64,000 bases of DNA from Heterobasidion occidentale (Eukaryota > Basidiomycota > Agaricomycetes > Russulales > Bondarzewiaceae): assembly GCA_039111635.1 (NCBI GenBank), contig JBCAQO010000002.1, positions 806,001 through 870,000 of the forward strand, given 5' to 3'. Below, one piece after another: positions 1 through 11,480 of this stretch. The notes under the pieces are model-generated. The model saw only the letters and a program-made list of their open reading frames with translations, made no database searches and was not told the DNA's origin. The position numbers and the translations under genes are program-made. Position 1 is the stretch's first letter; every line of letters begins with the position of its first letter.

Positions 1-158
1 GATATATGATCATCTGATCATATGACACGTGGTCTATGACCAACGGATATGACCTATACCCGGTGACCGACCCCTTGACTTCACCAACAGACATTGAGTT
101 ATCTTATCTTATCTTCTACCCCTGATCAGCGATCACATCATCACAGTTACCTGAACGG
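1..158. other. Left-edge sequence, no gene seen
   Basis: Short AT-leaning sequence left of the first LTR. I see no open frame or repeat shared with the rest of the window. It should be the 3' flank of the minus-strand family-A element that begins at the LTR. Confidence 0.4.
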
Positions 159-737
159 TGTTACGAACTGCTCGTTCAGTAACCCAAGAGTAACAGGTTC
201 TTCCCTAGGTCACATGATAGACTGAGTGGTGGACGAAGTCTCGACTGTATCAGGCAACGATACAGGAGGGAATAATGATTGGCTCTAAGTTACACAGTGT
301 GGTGACTGTGTAGGAATGAAGAGAATAGACTGAAGATCCTCAGCCTATTCTGTGGGCCTTATATACTGTATAGGGTATAGGGTAAGAGTCCGTGTGCTTC
401 TCTGGGTTTCCATCCCAGGAGAGCTCTGGTCGCTGTCTCTCTCAGCTGGTGCCTACTCTTATACTTCTCCAGTTGCACCAATCCATCCAGGTGCAACGAG
501 GTGCTTACCCATAAGCCCTAAGCCCATGGCATGTGAACGCCTATCTTTATCACCCACTATTCCCATGACCCTGTCATGTAACCTATACCGATGTCTTGAA
601 GAACCATCAGTCCAGCCGGCTCCTAAGGACATGCCGAATACCTTGATGTACGCTCCGTAGTGGAGCCACCTAGCATGTGATGCTTGTACCATCGGATAGA
701 CCGGCCCCGAAGGGCCCCAATCGGTCAAGTCATAACA
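159..737 (-). mobile_element. Family A LTR (3' LTR of a truncated minus-strand Ty3/gypsy copy)
   Basis: The 579-bp repeat begins TGTTACGAACTGC and ends AAGTCATAACA on the plus strand (TG..CA ends). Near-identical copies lie at 2098, 3100, 54060 and 63831. The element reads on the minus strand, because the copy at 54-64 kb has minus-strand gag-pol next to the same LTR. The purine tract expected before a 3' LTR is present just inside as TACCCCCTTTCT on the plus strand. The matching 5' LTR of this copy is absent, so the element is truncated. Confidence 0.85.
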
Positions 738-2971
738 TTACCCCCTTTCTAGGTCCTAACTCCTGAGGGGATTATTTGCTGTCGTGAGCTTCATCGTCAT
801 TCCACGTACAATTGCTTTCTGGTCGTCCAACTAGATTGGGATGCGTCTTCCCAATATGACTTTGTTTTCTGGGGCGAAGACCGACTTACATCGTTTACAA
901 CGCCTAGGAGTTTTCCATCTCCGTTGAGCTGTTTGATTTGGAGCTTGTGATATCGCCACAATACTGACGTTCTCCTTGGTGTTTTTCCTTCACTGTACCA
1001 TTTTGTTGCGAGTATGCTCCTAGAGTCAATAGGCAGCTGCTCGAACTAGGTCTCTCCTGGTACCTTTGATAAGCCAGTTCCGTCTGGCGACAATGCAGAA
1101 AGGTATCACGTGTGAACAATTATGTGATGAAATAGAAACGCATCTGTGGATGGGTGTGTGTCGTTCTTCTTTAGAATGCCGAAGGCCATGCTTCAGTGTT
1201 TCCAGGATAGATCTTCATCTCCTCGATCTCCGGTATCGAGGGGGATTCCAGGTGTGTGGGTTGATCGCTTTACTAAGGCTTAGGCCCACCAACCTATCGA
1301 GAGTGAACAGTTCTCGACTTGTTTTGAATCCAGCAAGACCCCTTTGAAGATCCCTAACTCTGTCAGCCCCATACGGTGGCCCGTCCTGGTTAGAGATTGA
1401 GTGTTCATCCAGAGTTTGTTTGTTATATGGGAGCGAGCATGTAGCCGCGCTCCGCGTATTGAACACAAGGTAAGGATTTGGAAGAATAGACTTTGAACCC
1501 CATGGTCTCTTGAATAGACCATGGTATCCACCTTGACGGTAATTATTGCGGGGTCAGTGTAAGGTATGTCCTGGTAGTTTAACGTCATGCCGGACGTCTG
1601 TAGTTTTGCGTCTTTGCGGACGTCCTCTAGTTTATCCTTAAGTCTTCACGGACTGAGGCTAGTTTATACATAAGTTGTTACAGACTGCCCTGCTAGTTTA
1701 AGCTAAGGTCGTTGCGGACCTATCCATCTCCCAACGTAGGAGTACCTGTAAACAAGACAGCAGGTGTTTCTGTGCGCCGGAACATCCATCGGTGATGAGC
1801 ATAGGGCCGTAGACCAGTTCCTCCTTCTTGACAGGGTTCCCATTGAGGCAAGATGGTGACGGTTTATACTATATCAAACCAGATAACTTATAGAGTTGCC
1901 AGAATAGACTTTAAAGCCTATTTTGACACAACTCACATGGCCCTGTAGACAAAGGGCAGCTCAGTTTATCATCATGAAGGACGCCCATAGTTTATAGTTA
2001 TTGCGGACGTCCTGCTATCGCCTGGCTTGAACCTCCTGAGCCTTGATAGATTTAATCCTCCAGGGTGAGGGTAGTTTAAGGTCATTTCGGACTATTGTGT
2101 TACGAACTGCTTGTTTAGTAACCCAAGAGTAACAGGTTCTTCCCTAGGTCGCACTACGGACTGAGTGGTGGACGAAGTCTCGACTGTATTGAGTAACAAT
2201 ACAGGAGGGAATAATGATTGGCTCTAAGTTACACAGTGTGGGGACTGTGTAGGAACGAAGAGAATAGACTGAAGATCCTCAGCCTATTCTATGGGCCTTA
2301 TATACTGTATAGGGTATAGGGTAAGAGTCCGTGTGCTTCTCCGGGTTCCCATCCAGGAGAGCTGTGGTCGCCGTCTCTCTCAGCTGGTGCCTACTCTTGT
2401 ACTTCTCCAGTCGCACCGATCTATCCTGGTGCGACGAGGTGCTTACCCATAAGCCCTAAGCCCATGGCATGTGAATGCCTCTCTTATCACTGTGTGAACC
2501 TCGTGTCCCTCCAATATAGCCTCTACCGATGTCTTGAAGAACCATCGGTCTAGTCGGCTCCTAAGGACATGCCGAATACCTTGATGTACGCTCCGTAGTG
2601 GAGCCGCCTAGCATGTGATGCTTGAACCATCGGATAGACCGGCCCCGAAGGGCCCTGATCGGTCAAGTCATAACATATTGCAGCTGAAAGCGGTAATTTC
2701 AGCTCCAATATGATCCCAGAACAGAGGGATAATAGTTTATTGTCATTGCGGACTAGATCAACATTGTGGTGTCAACAACAATGTCAATCAACATCTCCTA
2801 TGCTGAAAGGAGTGGTAGTTTAACGTCATTGCGGACGCAGCGGTGCCCACACATATCTCATGTTTGGACACTGCTCATGACCCTGTAAAGGAAAGGGTAA
2901 TCCCAGTTTAACGTCATGGAGGACGTCTGCAAACATGAGGTACGATCCCAGTTGCCTCTTGACTGGCCCTT
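738..2971 (-). mobile_element. Family A internal 3' noncoding region, truncated
   Basis: It aligns with 54649-56339 of the complete family-A copy. It carries the same repeated motif (TAGTTTA, about 3 nt, GTCATTGCGGAC), for example near 1590, 1650, 1700, 2000, 2070, 2730, 2815 and 2900. It contains no coding sequence. The alignment is interrupted by a solo LTR at 2098-2675 and stops at 2971, where the family-B LTR starts. The gag, pol and 5' LTR of this copy are missing. Confidence 0.8.
2098..2675 (-). mobile_element. Solo family A LTR nested in the truncated A element
   Basis: A 578-bp LTR is flanked by the 5-bp duplication TATTG (2093-2097 and 2676-2680). The other copy of the host sequence, at 56006-56022, reads straight through with one TATTG followed by CAGCTAGA, so it is a visible empty site. 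The insertion and the later LTR-LTR loss are therefore well supported. Confidence 0.95.
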
Positions 2972-4442
2972 TGTTAGGACCACGTCCTAACACGTGCTTC
3001 GCACGTGAACAGATGGGCTGGTCAAGTGCTTTGGATGTGCTACAGACTTGGACCGTTCCCCATGACTCATTACTATTTACATGCTCGCTGCATGAACACT
3101 GTTACGAACTGCTCGTTCAATAACCCAAGAGTAACAGGTTCTTCCCTAGGTCGCACAATGGACTGAGTGGTGGACAAAGTCTCGACTGTACCTGGCAACA
3201 ATACAGGAGGGAATAATGATTGGCTCTAAGTTACACAGTGTGGGGACTGTGTAGAAACGAAGAGTTCTGTATGCGTAGATACAGAAAGAACAAAGAGAAT
3301 AGACTGAAGATCCTCAGCCTATTCTATGGGCCTTATATACTGTATGGGGTATAGGGTAAGAGTCTGTGTGCTTCTCCAGGTTTCCATCCTAGGAGAGCTG
3401 TGGTCGCCGTCTCTCTCAGCCGGTGCCTACTCTTGTACTTCTCCAGTCGCACTGATCCATCATGGTGCGACGAGGTGCTTACCCATAAGCCCTAAGCCCA
3501 TGGCATGTGAATGCCTCTCTTATTACTGTGTGAACCTTGTGAGCCCCGTGTCCCTCTCATATAGCCTCTACCGATGTCTTGAAGAACCATCGGTCTTGTC
3601 GGCTTCTAAGGACATGCTGAATACCTTGATGTACGCTCCAGAGTGGAGCCGCATAGCATGTGATGCTTGATCCATCGGTTAGACCGGCCGTGAAGGGCCC
3701 CAATTGGTCAAGTCATAACAAACACTTACTTACGATTCCTGGTTCTTGATGTGGACAGACTTTAGTTCCTAGCCCTGTTCCTGGTTCCTGATTGATCGCG
3801 ATGTGCCTCGGTATTTGATATGGATGTGGACAGACATTAGTGCTCCAGTACTATACTTAGATCAATGACACATCTTAGCTTACAGATCTCGATCGTTGAC
3901 TTCGGTACCTGAGAAGCGCACAGACCAGATTGCGATCCTGCCTTAGATACTTCTTTGTATATTTAGCCGAGATGAGCTTCTAAGAAGCTCAGCTTGTTCA
4001 CATGTAATATATTCGATCTCTGTACTGCACCCGGTGTCTGGCTACCTTCCTAGCCCACACTTCGTGATCTCTGTCAGATCTAAAACTCCTTTACACGGTC
4101 TGACGAAGCACTGGCCTCGTCTCCCTTCTCTTCTTACTCCCTCTTCACGCACTACTACACCGGACTCGCAGCCTTCCGCGTTCTCAGTTGGACACCTCCT
4201 CATGTCATCTGTTGGACAGGAGAAGATCATCCCGTTCCTCCTCATCATTGAGAAGACCTTGAGGATCATCTCCTTAACCTCTTCAAGGAAAAGGCAGAGA
4301 ACGACTCAGAGTTCCTTGAAAGAGCCCAAAGACGATCGGTTGTCTTCATTCATTGGAGCCTCCGACTCTACAATGCTGTGGACGTATTAGCCTAGGGATC
4401 CCCTTTGTGCATCGGCGTACGTGATAGGTCTCCAACCTAACA
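2972..4442 (+). mobile_element. Family B 5' LTR, split by a nested solo LTR
   Basis: Removing the nested solo LTR and one target repeat leaves 845 bp, matching the other B LTRs (846 and 844 bp). A TATA-like TATATTTA lies at 3958-3965. Thirty-three nt downstream is AGCTTGTTCA (3991-4000), the presumed transcript start and self-primer. A reading frame from about 4034 to the TAG near 4388 recurs in the other two B LTRs. Confidence 0.9.
3100..3720 (-). mobile_element. Solo family A LTR inside the B 5' LTR
   Basis: A 621-bp LTR is flanked by the perfect 5-bp duplication AACAC (3095-3099 and 3721-3725). It is longer than the other A LTRs, partly through an insert of the GTATGCGTAGATACAG type near 3265, which is also present in the 54-kb copy. 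The interrupted host sequence is recognised by comparison with the intact B LTR around 13280. Confidence 0.95.
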
Positions 4443-4444
4443 CT

Positions 4445-4454
4445 TGAACGAGCT
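4445..4454 (+). promoter_or_regulatory. Family B primer binding site, self-priming type
   Basis: The LTR end is followed by CT and then TGAACGAGCT. The reverse complement, AGCTCGTTCA, is found inside the B LTRs (27859-27868 exactly; 3991-4000 with one G:U-tolerated change). It sits 33 nt after the TATA box, where transcription should start. This is the geometry of Tf1/sushi elements, which prime reverse transcription with the 5' end of their own RNA. I saw no obvious match to a tRNA 3' end. Confidence 0.65.
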
Positions 4455-5860
4455 CTTCCATCCCTACCCTATTCAAGCTGGATCCCCAGCAGCGACAGCT
4501 CTTTCTCCAATCAGTAAACAACATTCTAGCAACCGCCGCCAGGGCAAACCAAGCAGGACCCCTTCAAGCAAGAATTAACAGCCCAGGAACCATAGAAGTT
4601 GCAAGACACCGAAACCCAGGAAAAGTTTATTCAGGAATAGCCACACTCAGGTTACAGCGATCACCCGAAATCTTCATCGACCTCAGTAAAACTGGATATC
4701 AGTCTTACGGGATTTGCTTCATCAACGAACCAAAGACACCGTTCACCCTCACAGACAACGGAGAGCCTGACGTCATCAGAACCAAGAACACCGTCGAGAT
4801 ACACGACAGAAGACCAGATGATTTCCCCAGCACCGTTATCACCGATCTCAGAAGAACCCTCGCAAGAAATATCGACGCAGACGGAATCAGGGCAGAACTT
4901 GTCAAGACCCAGGAGAACAGAGACCACGTCTCAGTCCTCATTCACTGGACCTTCTCCTCCACCTAGGAAGACACACTGGAAGCCCCTAACTCTCCACCAG
5001 TCCGAACAGAAATTGAAGGGATCGTTTTTATTGTCAGAAGAGGAGAGTTTGCCCACAAAACTTATCATCTCCAAACCCTCATCTCAGGACACACATTCTC
5101 CGAGATCATCCAACTCATCGACCAGATTGATATTTCCATCAACGAAATTATCAAAAGGGACCCAGACCTACAAGAAGCATTACAGGCTGGAAGAAGACAG
5201 GCAGTACCCTTCTTCTTCAAAGAATAAACAACGGACAAAATCACCTCGGGATATCCTTCCGGCTACAGAACAGACCCAGCAGAAGTCTACGGAGACTTAC
5301 CCAAAGACTTCAACGAGGACCAACTTTATTACGACGAGAACAAGAGACACTTCTACTACGCAGGAACTCTCACCGGATTCTTCCGTAAACGAGGAGAGAG
5401 CAGATATGAATACCCGACCTGGGGAAAGAAGACCGTCCACGCAGGACCCCAACTACACCTGGTCAAGGTCGCGGACTACGTTGCAAGCAAGACCTTTGAC
5501 AAACCTGAATCACCAGCAGATAGGCATTGTGACTCGCCAAGACCGCACATACATACTCTACCCAGAGAAACAGCCAGTGGAAGTCGAATCTCTAGAAGAA
5601 ACACTCCCGCTACATCCCCCTTACAGGAAACCACTCCCAAAGAAGACTTCCGAGCCCCAACACCGGAGTTTGTCCCCGAACCGGAGTATTGTGAGGCACC
5701 AAGTGGAAATCCGGAACCACCTAACGGTCCAGAGCCCCACCCAATACAATGTCGACAGATACTGGAGGTAATGAGTCCAAGGGACCAGCTATGGCCAAAC
5801 CTACCACCTTCAGCGGAAACCGGAAACAAACAGAGCAGTTCCTCCACAAAATTGACCTGA
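4448..5860 (+). pseudogene. ORF0 of family B, upstream of gag, broken by two stops
   Basis: A long frame opens just after the primer site and runs about 470 codons, broken by TAG at 4964-4966 and TAA at 5225-5227. It overlaps the first part of gag. The translation has normal amino-acid composition (for example VITDLRRTLARNIDADG, VSVLIHWTF, RRGEFAHKTYHLQTL), unlike the Ser/Thr-rich frame open across 4818-5771, which I read as its shadow. No ATG begins it; the first codon after the upstream stop is ACG. I do not recognise a family. Extra ORFs before gag are unusual for Ty3/gypsy elements, and the function is unknown. Confidence 0.6.
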
Positions 5861-6768
5861 TGTTCCTGGCCAGGAAAAAAGATTATGCAAATGAATTCGC
5901 TAAAATCGCCTACGCTCTGTCATATATGAAGGAAGGATCAGCAGGGATATGGGCAAAAAACTTTACTCAGGCCAGGAACACATTAAAGGACTGGAACCAC
6001 TACACTTGGGCAGACACAGCTAGCTTCATATCCGTTCGCAAAAAGATAGCCACCGACTTCGAGGAGTTCAATAAAGAAGCAGACGCTCGCGACAAATTAG
6101 CCAGGGTCAATCAGGGAAAAGAATCATTCAACACCTACCTTCAGTTATTTGAACAGCTCGCGGCGCTTGCCAGTATAGATGAAGAAACCAAGAAGACCCA
6201 TTTCCTGCGAGGACTCAAATGGGAGCTAGCAAAGGGAATTTACAAAGATCCCTCCAAAGACGGAACATGGGATGAACTGGTCGAGAAGGCCAAGAAACAT
6301 GAAAAGATGCGCATCGCAAGGGACCGAGCATACGACCTCCGAAAAGGCAAATTCCGAATCTACACTCCACGTACCTTTTACGACAAAAGGGCACCCCCGC
6401 AGCACAATAGGGAACCCCAATACGAACCTATGGATGTAGATGCAGCAGAAATGGAGGCCAATGCCGTTTGCACTCGCTTCAAGAAGCTTACCCCGGCGGA
6501 AAGAGATTGACTTGCCAAAGAAGGCAAGTGCTTCTTTTGCAAGAAGCCCGGGCACATGGCACGCAACTGTCCTTCTCGACCCAAAAGAAGATTCCAACCT
6601 CCTCGTCACAGGGTGGTGCGCGAAGGAGAAATGGATGAAGGACAATTCAACAATGAAGATGTCGAGGAAGGAAAGAACAGAGTCAACCACATCCGCCAAA
6701 TGATGATGGGACTCAGCATGGAAGAAATCGAGGAAGTTCGAGCCTTTAGCGACTCGAAGAATTTTTAA
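5749..6768 (+). pseudogene. Gag of family B with an in-frame stop before the zinc knuckle
   Basis: It starts at ATG 5749 (MSTDTGGNESKGPAMAKP). The capsid-like region (FSGNRKQTEQFLHKIDLMF, LRGLKWELAKGIY) matches the retrotransposon gag style. TGA at 6508-6510 cuts the frame. The same frame continues with a CCHC knuckle, CFFCKKPGHMARNC, about 10 codons later and ends at 6768. The stop sits where Arg is expected, so CGA to TGA is the simplest change. A run of five T at 6762-6766 lies at the gag stop, where the pol frame (-1) is already open. Confidence 0.85.
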
Positions 6769-9700
6769 GGCCTCTCCCATCGGCAGCGGATGCGGAGAGT
6801 AGGATTATTGCAGGAAATAGGTACGCTCCTCTGGCCAGTAAAGACGCTGACCAAGAGCATGGACATCCAGATGTATTGTATCTTTCGGAAATGAAATCAC
6901 ATGGTGCACCATCACTCCGACTCGAGACAATGCTCATAGGCAAGAATAGAAAAGCTGCTACACAGGCACTGGTGGACAGTGGAGCCACCGGAATCTTCAT
7001 GCACCCTCACTTTGTAGAAGCACACCGAATCACCACACATAAAACCCCTGCCCCTATCCCAGTTAGTACGGTCCAAAACACCGAGTTTAAAGGAGGACCC
7101 ATTACAAGATTTGCCAACCTCAAGTTACAGGTTCTAGGCGAAAAAAGGGGGTCGCATACAGAATCAGCAAGATTCTACATTGCGGAAATAGGAAAAGAGG
7201 ACGTCATTTTAGGAACCGACTGGTTATTGGAACATAACCCAGAAGTCGACTGGCATGCCTACGGGCTACACTTTACCAGATGCCCGCCCTCCTGCCAAAT
7301 AAAAGGAGAACCGGTAAAAGCTAAAAGAGCTACAAGAAAACCAGGACGTCCTAAACCAAGCATACGGCACATGGAAACAGTACCGCAAACGGGCGACTAC
7401 TCAATACCAGTGCAAAAGCCGGGCAAAGCAGTACCAGGTTGGAAAGTGGGAAACACCACAGTACCACATCCGCGGACAATACCTACAAGTCCGGAGTTCA
7501 CAACTCGAAGGTTGAATGCTGAACGTCTGAAGGCCCGAACCAGAAATTACAAGGTTCCGACATGGGCTGAAGAAGACGTTCCGGAGGACGGTGACGGACT
7601 TCCGGCACTTCCCTCCAAGGATCTTAAAGAAGATGGAGTCTATCTCGTTAGATGCCTGGATACGGGAACATTACAGGCACTGGAATTATACAACGACTCC
7701 GAAGAAGGTGTCGATATACATCGCGCCGGAACCACGGAACTTCCATACGCCAACATACCGGCTCAAGGAAGCAAGCCTGCCAAAGCACAGACAGGGAAAC
7801 AAACGAAGCACACCAACTCGCAAAGACTTGCAGAAGAAGCCGCCAAAAGGAAACCCAAACTATCTTTTGAGGAAATAGTGCCGAAGGAATACTGGAATTA
7901 TAGGAAGGTTTTCGAAGGCCGACCAAAAGGACAGCTACCGCTCTCTCGACCTTGGGATCACAAAATAGAAATCAAGGAAGGAATGGATCACTCGCTCAAA
8001 CCCAAGCTATACAGTCTCAGCCCCGGTGAGCAAGTGGAACTCAAGAAATTCATAGACGAAAACCTTTAGAAAGGATTCATCAGAGAATCCAAGTCGCACA
8101 TGGCGTCCCCATTCTTCTTTATCAAGAAAAAGAATGGGGAACTACGACCAGTAATGGATTATCACAAACTCAACGAAATAACGATCAAGAACAAGTACCC
8201 TTTGCCGATTATTCAAGAATTACTGGACCTTCTGGCTGAAGCCGTATACTTTTCACTAATGGATGTCGATACAGGATATAACAACGTACGCATGAAAGAA
8301 GGAAGCGAGAAACTAGCTGTGTTCGTCACCAATCTAGGAATGTACAAACCACTGGTCATGTTCTTTGGATTAACCAACTTGCCGGCAACATTCCAAACCA
8401 TGATGAACGCACTCTTCAAAGACCTCATCTATGCCGGATTGGTAGCAATCTATATGGACGACATCCTAGTATTCTCTAAAACAATGGACGGCCATATCAA
8501 AATGGTTCGAAAGGTTTTACAAATCTTACAGGACAACGATCTGTACCTACAACCCTCGAAATGCCACTTCCACAAGAAGAAAATCGACTACCTTGGATAT
8601 GTTATATCACATGGACATCTGGAAATGGACCCGATCAAAGTGGCCGGTATTATGGACTGGCCAACCCCTGGAAAAGTCAAAGAAGTGCAATCGTTCTTAG
8701 GCTTCTGTAACTTCTATCGCAGGTTTATCAAGGATTACTCAAAAATAGCACGACCGCTATTCGAGTTGACACAGAAGGAATGCACCTGGGATTGGACACC
8801 AGCATGCAAAGAAGTGTTTCAAACGCTAAAACGAATATTTACAGAATCTCCGGTGCTTGTTATGCCGGATACAAGGAACCCATTCCGCATTGAATGCGAT
8901 GCTTCCGACTTCGCCACCGGAGCAGTTTTATCACAAGTCACCGAAGATGGAAAATGGCACCCATGTGCTTATATTTCCAAGTCGCTCTCACCTACAGAAC
9001 GCAACTACCCAATCTACGATAAAGAGTTGCTGGCTGTTGTTCGAGCCTTTGAAGCCTGGTGACACTATTTGGAGGGCGCCGACCACCTGGTAGACGTCTG
9101 GACGGACCACAAGAACCTCAAATGGTTCCGGTCAAGCCAGAAATTAAACCGTCGGCAAGCATAATGGTCACTCTACCTCTCGCGTTTCGACTACAAATTG
9201 ACGCACAAGGTGGGAGTCACTAATAAATCCGACGGTCTGTCACGGCATCCAGACCATAAAAAGGGGGTGGAATTTGACAATTCAGGCGAAACACTCTTGG
9301 AACCCAAACTTTTCAATGACACAGAAAAGATCCGAAGACCTTTTGCAGAAATCAATGCCATTAATACAGATAACAGTTGGGACCCTCACCAGATACTTCA
9401 CATTAGGGCAACTGGACGAGGAGGTGTTACCATAATAGACGACGACCTCCGGAAACAAATCATTGAAGAAAACAGGAAAGATAAATGGCTACTAGAAACT
9501 CTAGCCAAGATCAAAACCTTAGGACCTCGAAACATGAAGAAAGGTTTACAAGAATGGAATGAAGAAGAGGGATTGGTCCTTCACAGAGGAAAGATATACG
9601 TTCCCCGAAACGAACAACTTCGTCAAGATATCATCAAGCTAAACCATGATAATCTAGCAGCAGGACATCCAGGACAAAGAGGAACTCTAGCCTTAGTTGG

Positions 9701-11066
9701 ACAAGAATTCACTTGGCCAGGAATATCAAACACAGTCCACCAATATGTCGAAGGATGCGCTATTTGTCAATCCACCAAGAATGACACACATCCCACCATG
9801 GTACCCCTACAACCAACGGAAATCCCAGATCGACCCTTTGGAACAATAACCATGGACTTTATTACAGATCTACCGGAATCAAACGGATACGACTCGTTAC
9901 ATGTAGTAACCGACCGATTTACCAAAACTGCAGTAATAACACCATGCCAGAAATCCATCGACTCTGATGGAACAGCCAAGATCCTGCTAGAAAACGCCTG
10001 GAGACGCTATGGACTGCCAGATAAAATCATATCAGACAGAGGAACCCAATTTGCTTCAAAAGTAGCGCAAGCCTTACTCAAAGAATTAAGAATCAAATCC
10101 GCCTTAAGCACAGCTTATCATCCACAGACGGACAGCGCTACTGAACGAATGAATCAGGAACTAGAACAATACTTTAGAGCCTTCTGCAGCTCTTCACAAG
10201 ACGACTGGGCCGGATTAATCCCCTACGCGGAATATGCCTGCAACACCCATCAGCACTTGGCCATGCAGAAGTCACCATTCGAACTTCTCCATGGATATCA
10301 ACCACAGGCTTACCCAGCCATCATCGGAAACACAAATGTCCCCACCGCCGACGCTCGCCTCAAAGCTCTGCAGCATGCTAGGAAGGAAGCACAAGCCAGC
10401 CTCGAAATTGCAGCCAAAGCCATGAGGATACAGCACGACCGTTTTGGAACGGACTTGCCGCCTTTCAAGAAAGGAGATCAAGTATGGCTCGATGGGAAGA
10501 ACATCCACACCGATCACCCATCAGAGAAACTGAGACCCAAGCGCTTTGGGCCATTTGAAATCACTGACACCATAAGAAATGTCAACTTCAGGTTGAAACT
10601 GCCCAACAGCTGGAAGCGCATTCACGACGTCTTCCATGCTAGTCGACTCACACCCTACAAGGAGAACAAGGTCTACGGCCCTAACTACCCCAAACCGGCT
10701 CCGGACCTGATCGAAGGGCAAGAAGAATTCAAAGTCAAAGCCATCGTCAGAGCCCGACACTTTGGGCGATGGAAGATCCTGCAGTACCTGATCAAATGGA
10801 AGGGCTACCCAGAATTGGACAACTCTTGGGAAGCCGCGGCAAATGTGACTAATGCACAAGAAGCCATAAACGACTTCTACCGCTGGCATCCTTGGGCAGT
10901 CAAAGGAATGGAAGCCTCCATTCTGGCCCTGGTGATCGAATTGGAACTCAACAGAGTAGCCGAAGAAAATCAAATTAAAAAGAAGCTCGAGAAGCATCCA
11001 ATCGGAAAGAAGCTCCTCGCTACAGGATTGGCTATCCCCCAGATCATGGAAGAGATCAACAAATGA
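6750..11066 (+). pseudogene. Pol of family B: protease, RT, RNase H, integrase, chromodomain
   Basis: One frame runs from 6750 to 11066, interrupted by TAG 8067-8069, TGA 9060-9062 and TAA 9162-9164. Domains in order: aspartic protease (ALVDSGATG, near 6970); reverse transcriptase with YMDDILVFS near 8453; RNase H (ECDASDFATGAVL, then DHKNLKWF after the TGA); the integrase zinc finger (H..H, then C..C at GCAICQSTK) and DDE core (TMDFITDLPES, ISDRGTQF, YHPQTDSATERMNQE); and a C-terminal chromodomain (YLIKWKGYPELDNSWE). The catalytic motifs are still readable. The stops fit Arg or similar codons changed by C-to-T transitions. Confidence 0.9.
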
Positions 11067-11209
11067 ATGATGCAGCTAAAGAAGCCGCCCCTGGTTCCTC
11101 GATCAAAAGTGCCACCATCGGCGATCAACGATTGAGAAGCACAACCAAAGAAGCCCAATATAGACTCGTCTTGATCAAAGCCACAGCAGAAACGATCGGA
11201 CAACTCTAA

Positions 11210-11428
11210 TTGGCAGACTCAAGCATACCAGGAGCTACAAAAGCAGACCAACCAAGGATTGGCATGGTCAGGCAAACGACTATGACCCCTTTCGACCCCA
11301 CTCTGTCCACAGTAGCCGTTTATACCGTCGTCGCGACTCTTGCTCTCACCGCTGTCTCCATTGCCATCGCCCTTGTCCTTGGATCCCTTCACGCCGCTGC
11401 CACTATTGGCATCTCCTCCGCCGTATAA
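11210..11428 (+). CDS. Possible small membrane ORF between pol and ORF3 of family B
   Basis: A 72-codon frame follows pol. Its last 35 residues are strongly hydrophobic (AVYTVVATLALTAVSIAIAL), as in one transmembrane helix. The frame starts at TTG; the first ATG is at the Met of GMVRQ. Its end overlaps the TATA box for the next ORF. It may be fortuitous, and nothing comparable was seen in family A. Confidence 0.25.
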   Translation: MADSSIPGATKADQPRIGMVRQTTMTPFDPTLSTVAVYTVVATLALTAVSIAIALVLGSLHAAATIGISSAV

Positions 11429-11431
11429 AAG
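11424..11431 (+). promoter_or_regulatory. TATA box upstream of family B ORF3
   Basis: TATAAAAG lies 57 nt before the ATG of the third ORF. Family A has TATAAAAAG 56 nt before the ATG of its own third ORF (58213-58205), which supports an internal promoter. Confidence 0.55.
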
Positions 11432-11480
11432 ACACCCTGCATCAGACAGAGATGTTCTTCAGCATCCCAGCTACAATTGA

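Noticed and set aside
4818..5771. A 317-codon open frame as the protein upstream of gag in family B
   Set aside because: Its composition is Ser/Thr/Pro/Gln-rich, and the neighbouring frame, although broken by two stops, reads as a normal protein. I take the open frame as a shadow of ORF0.
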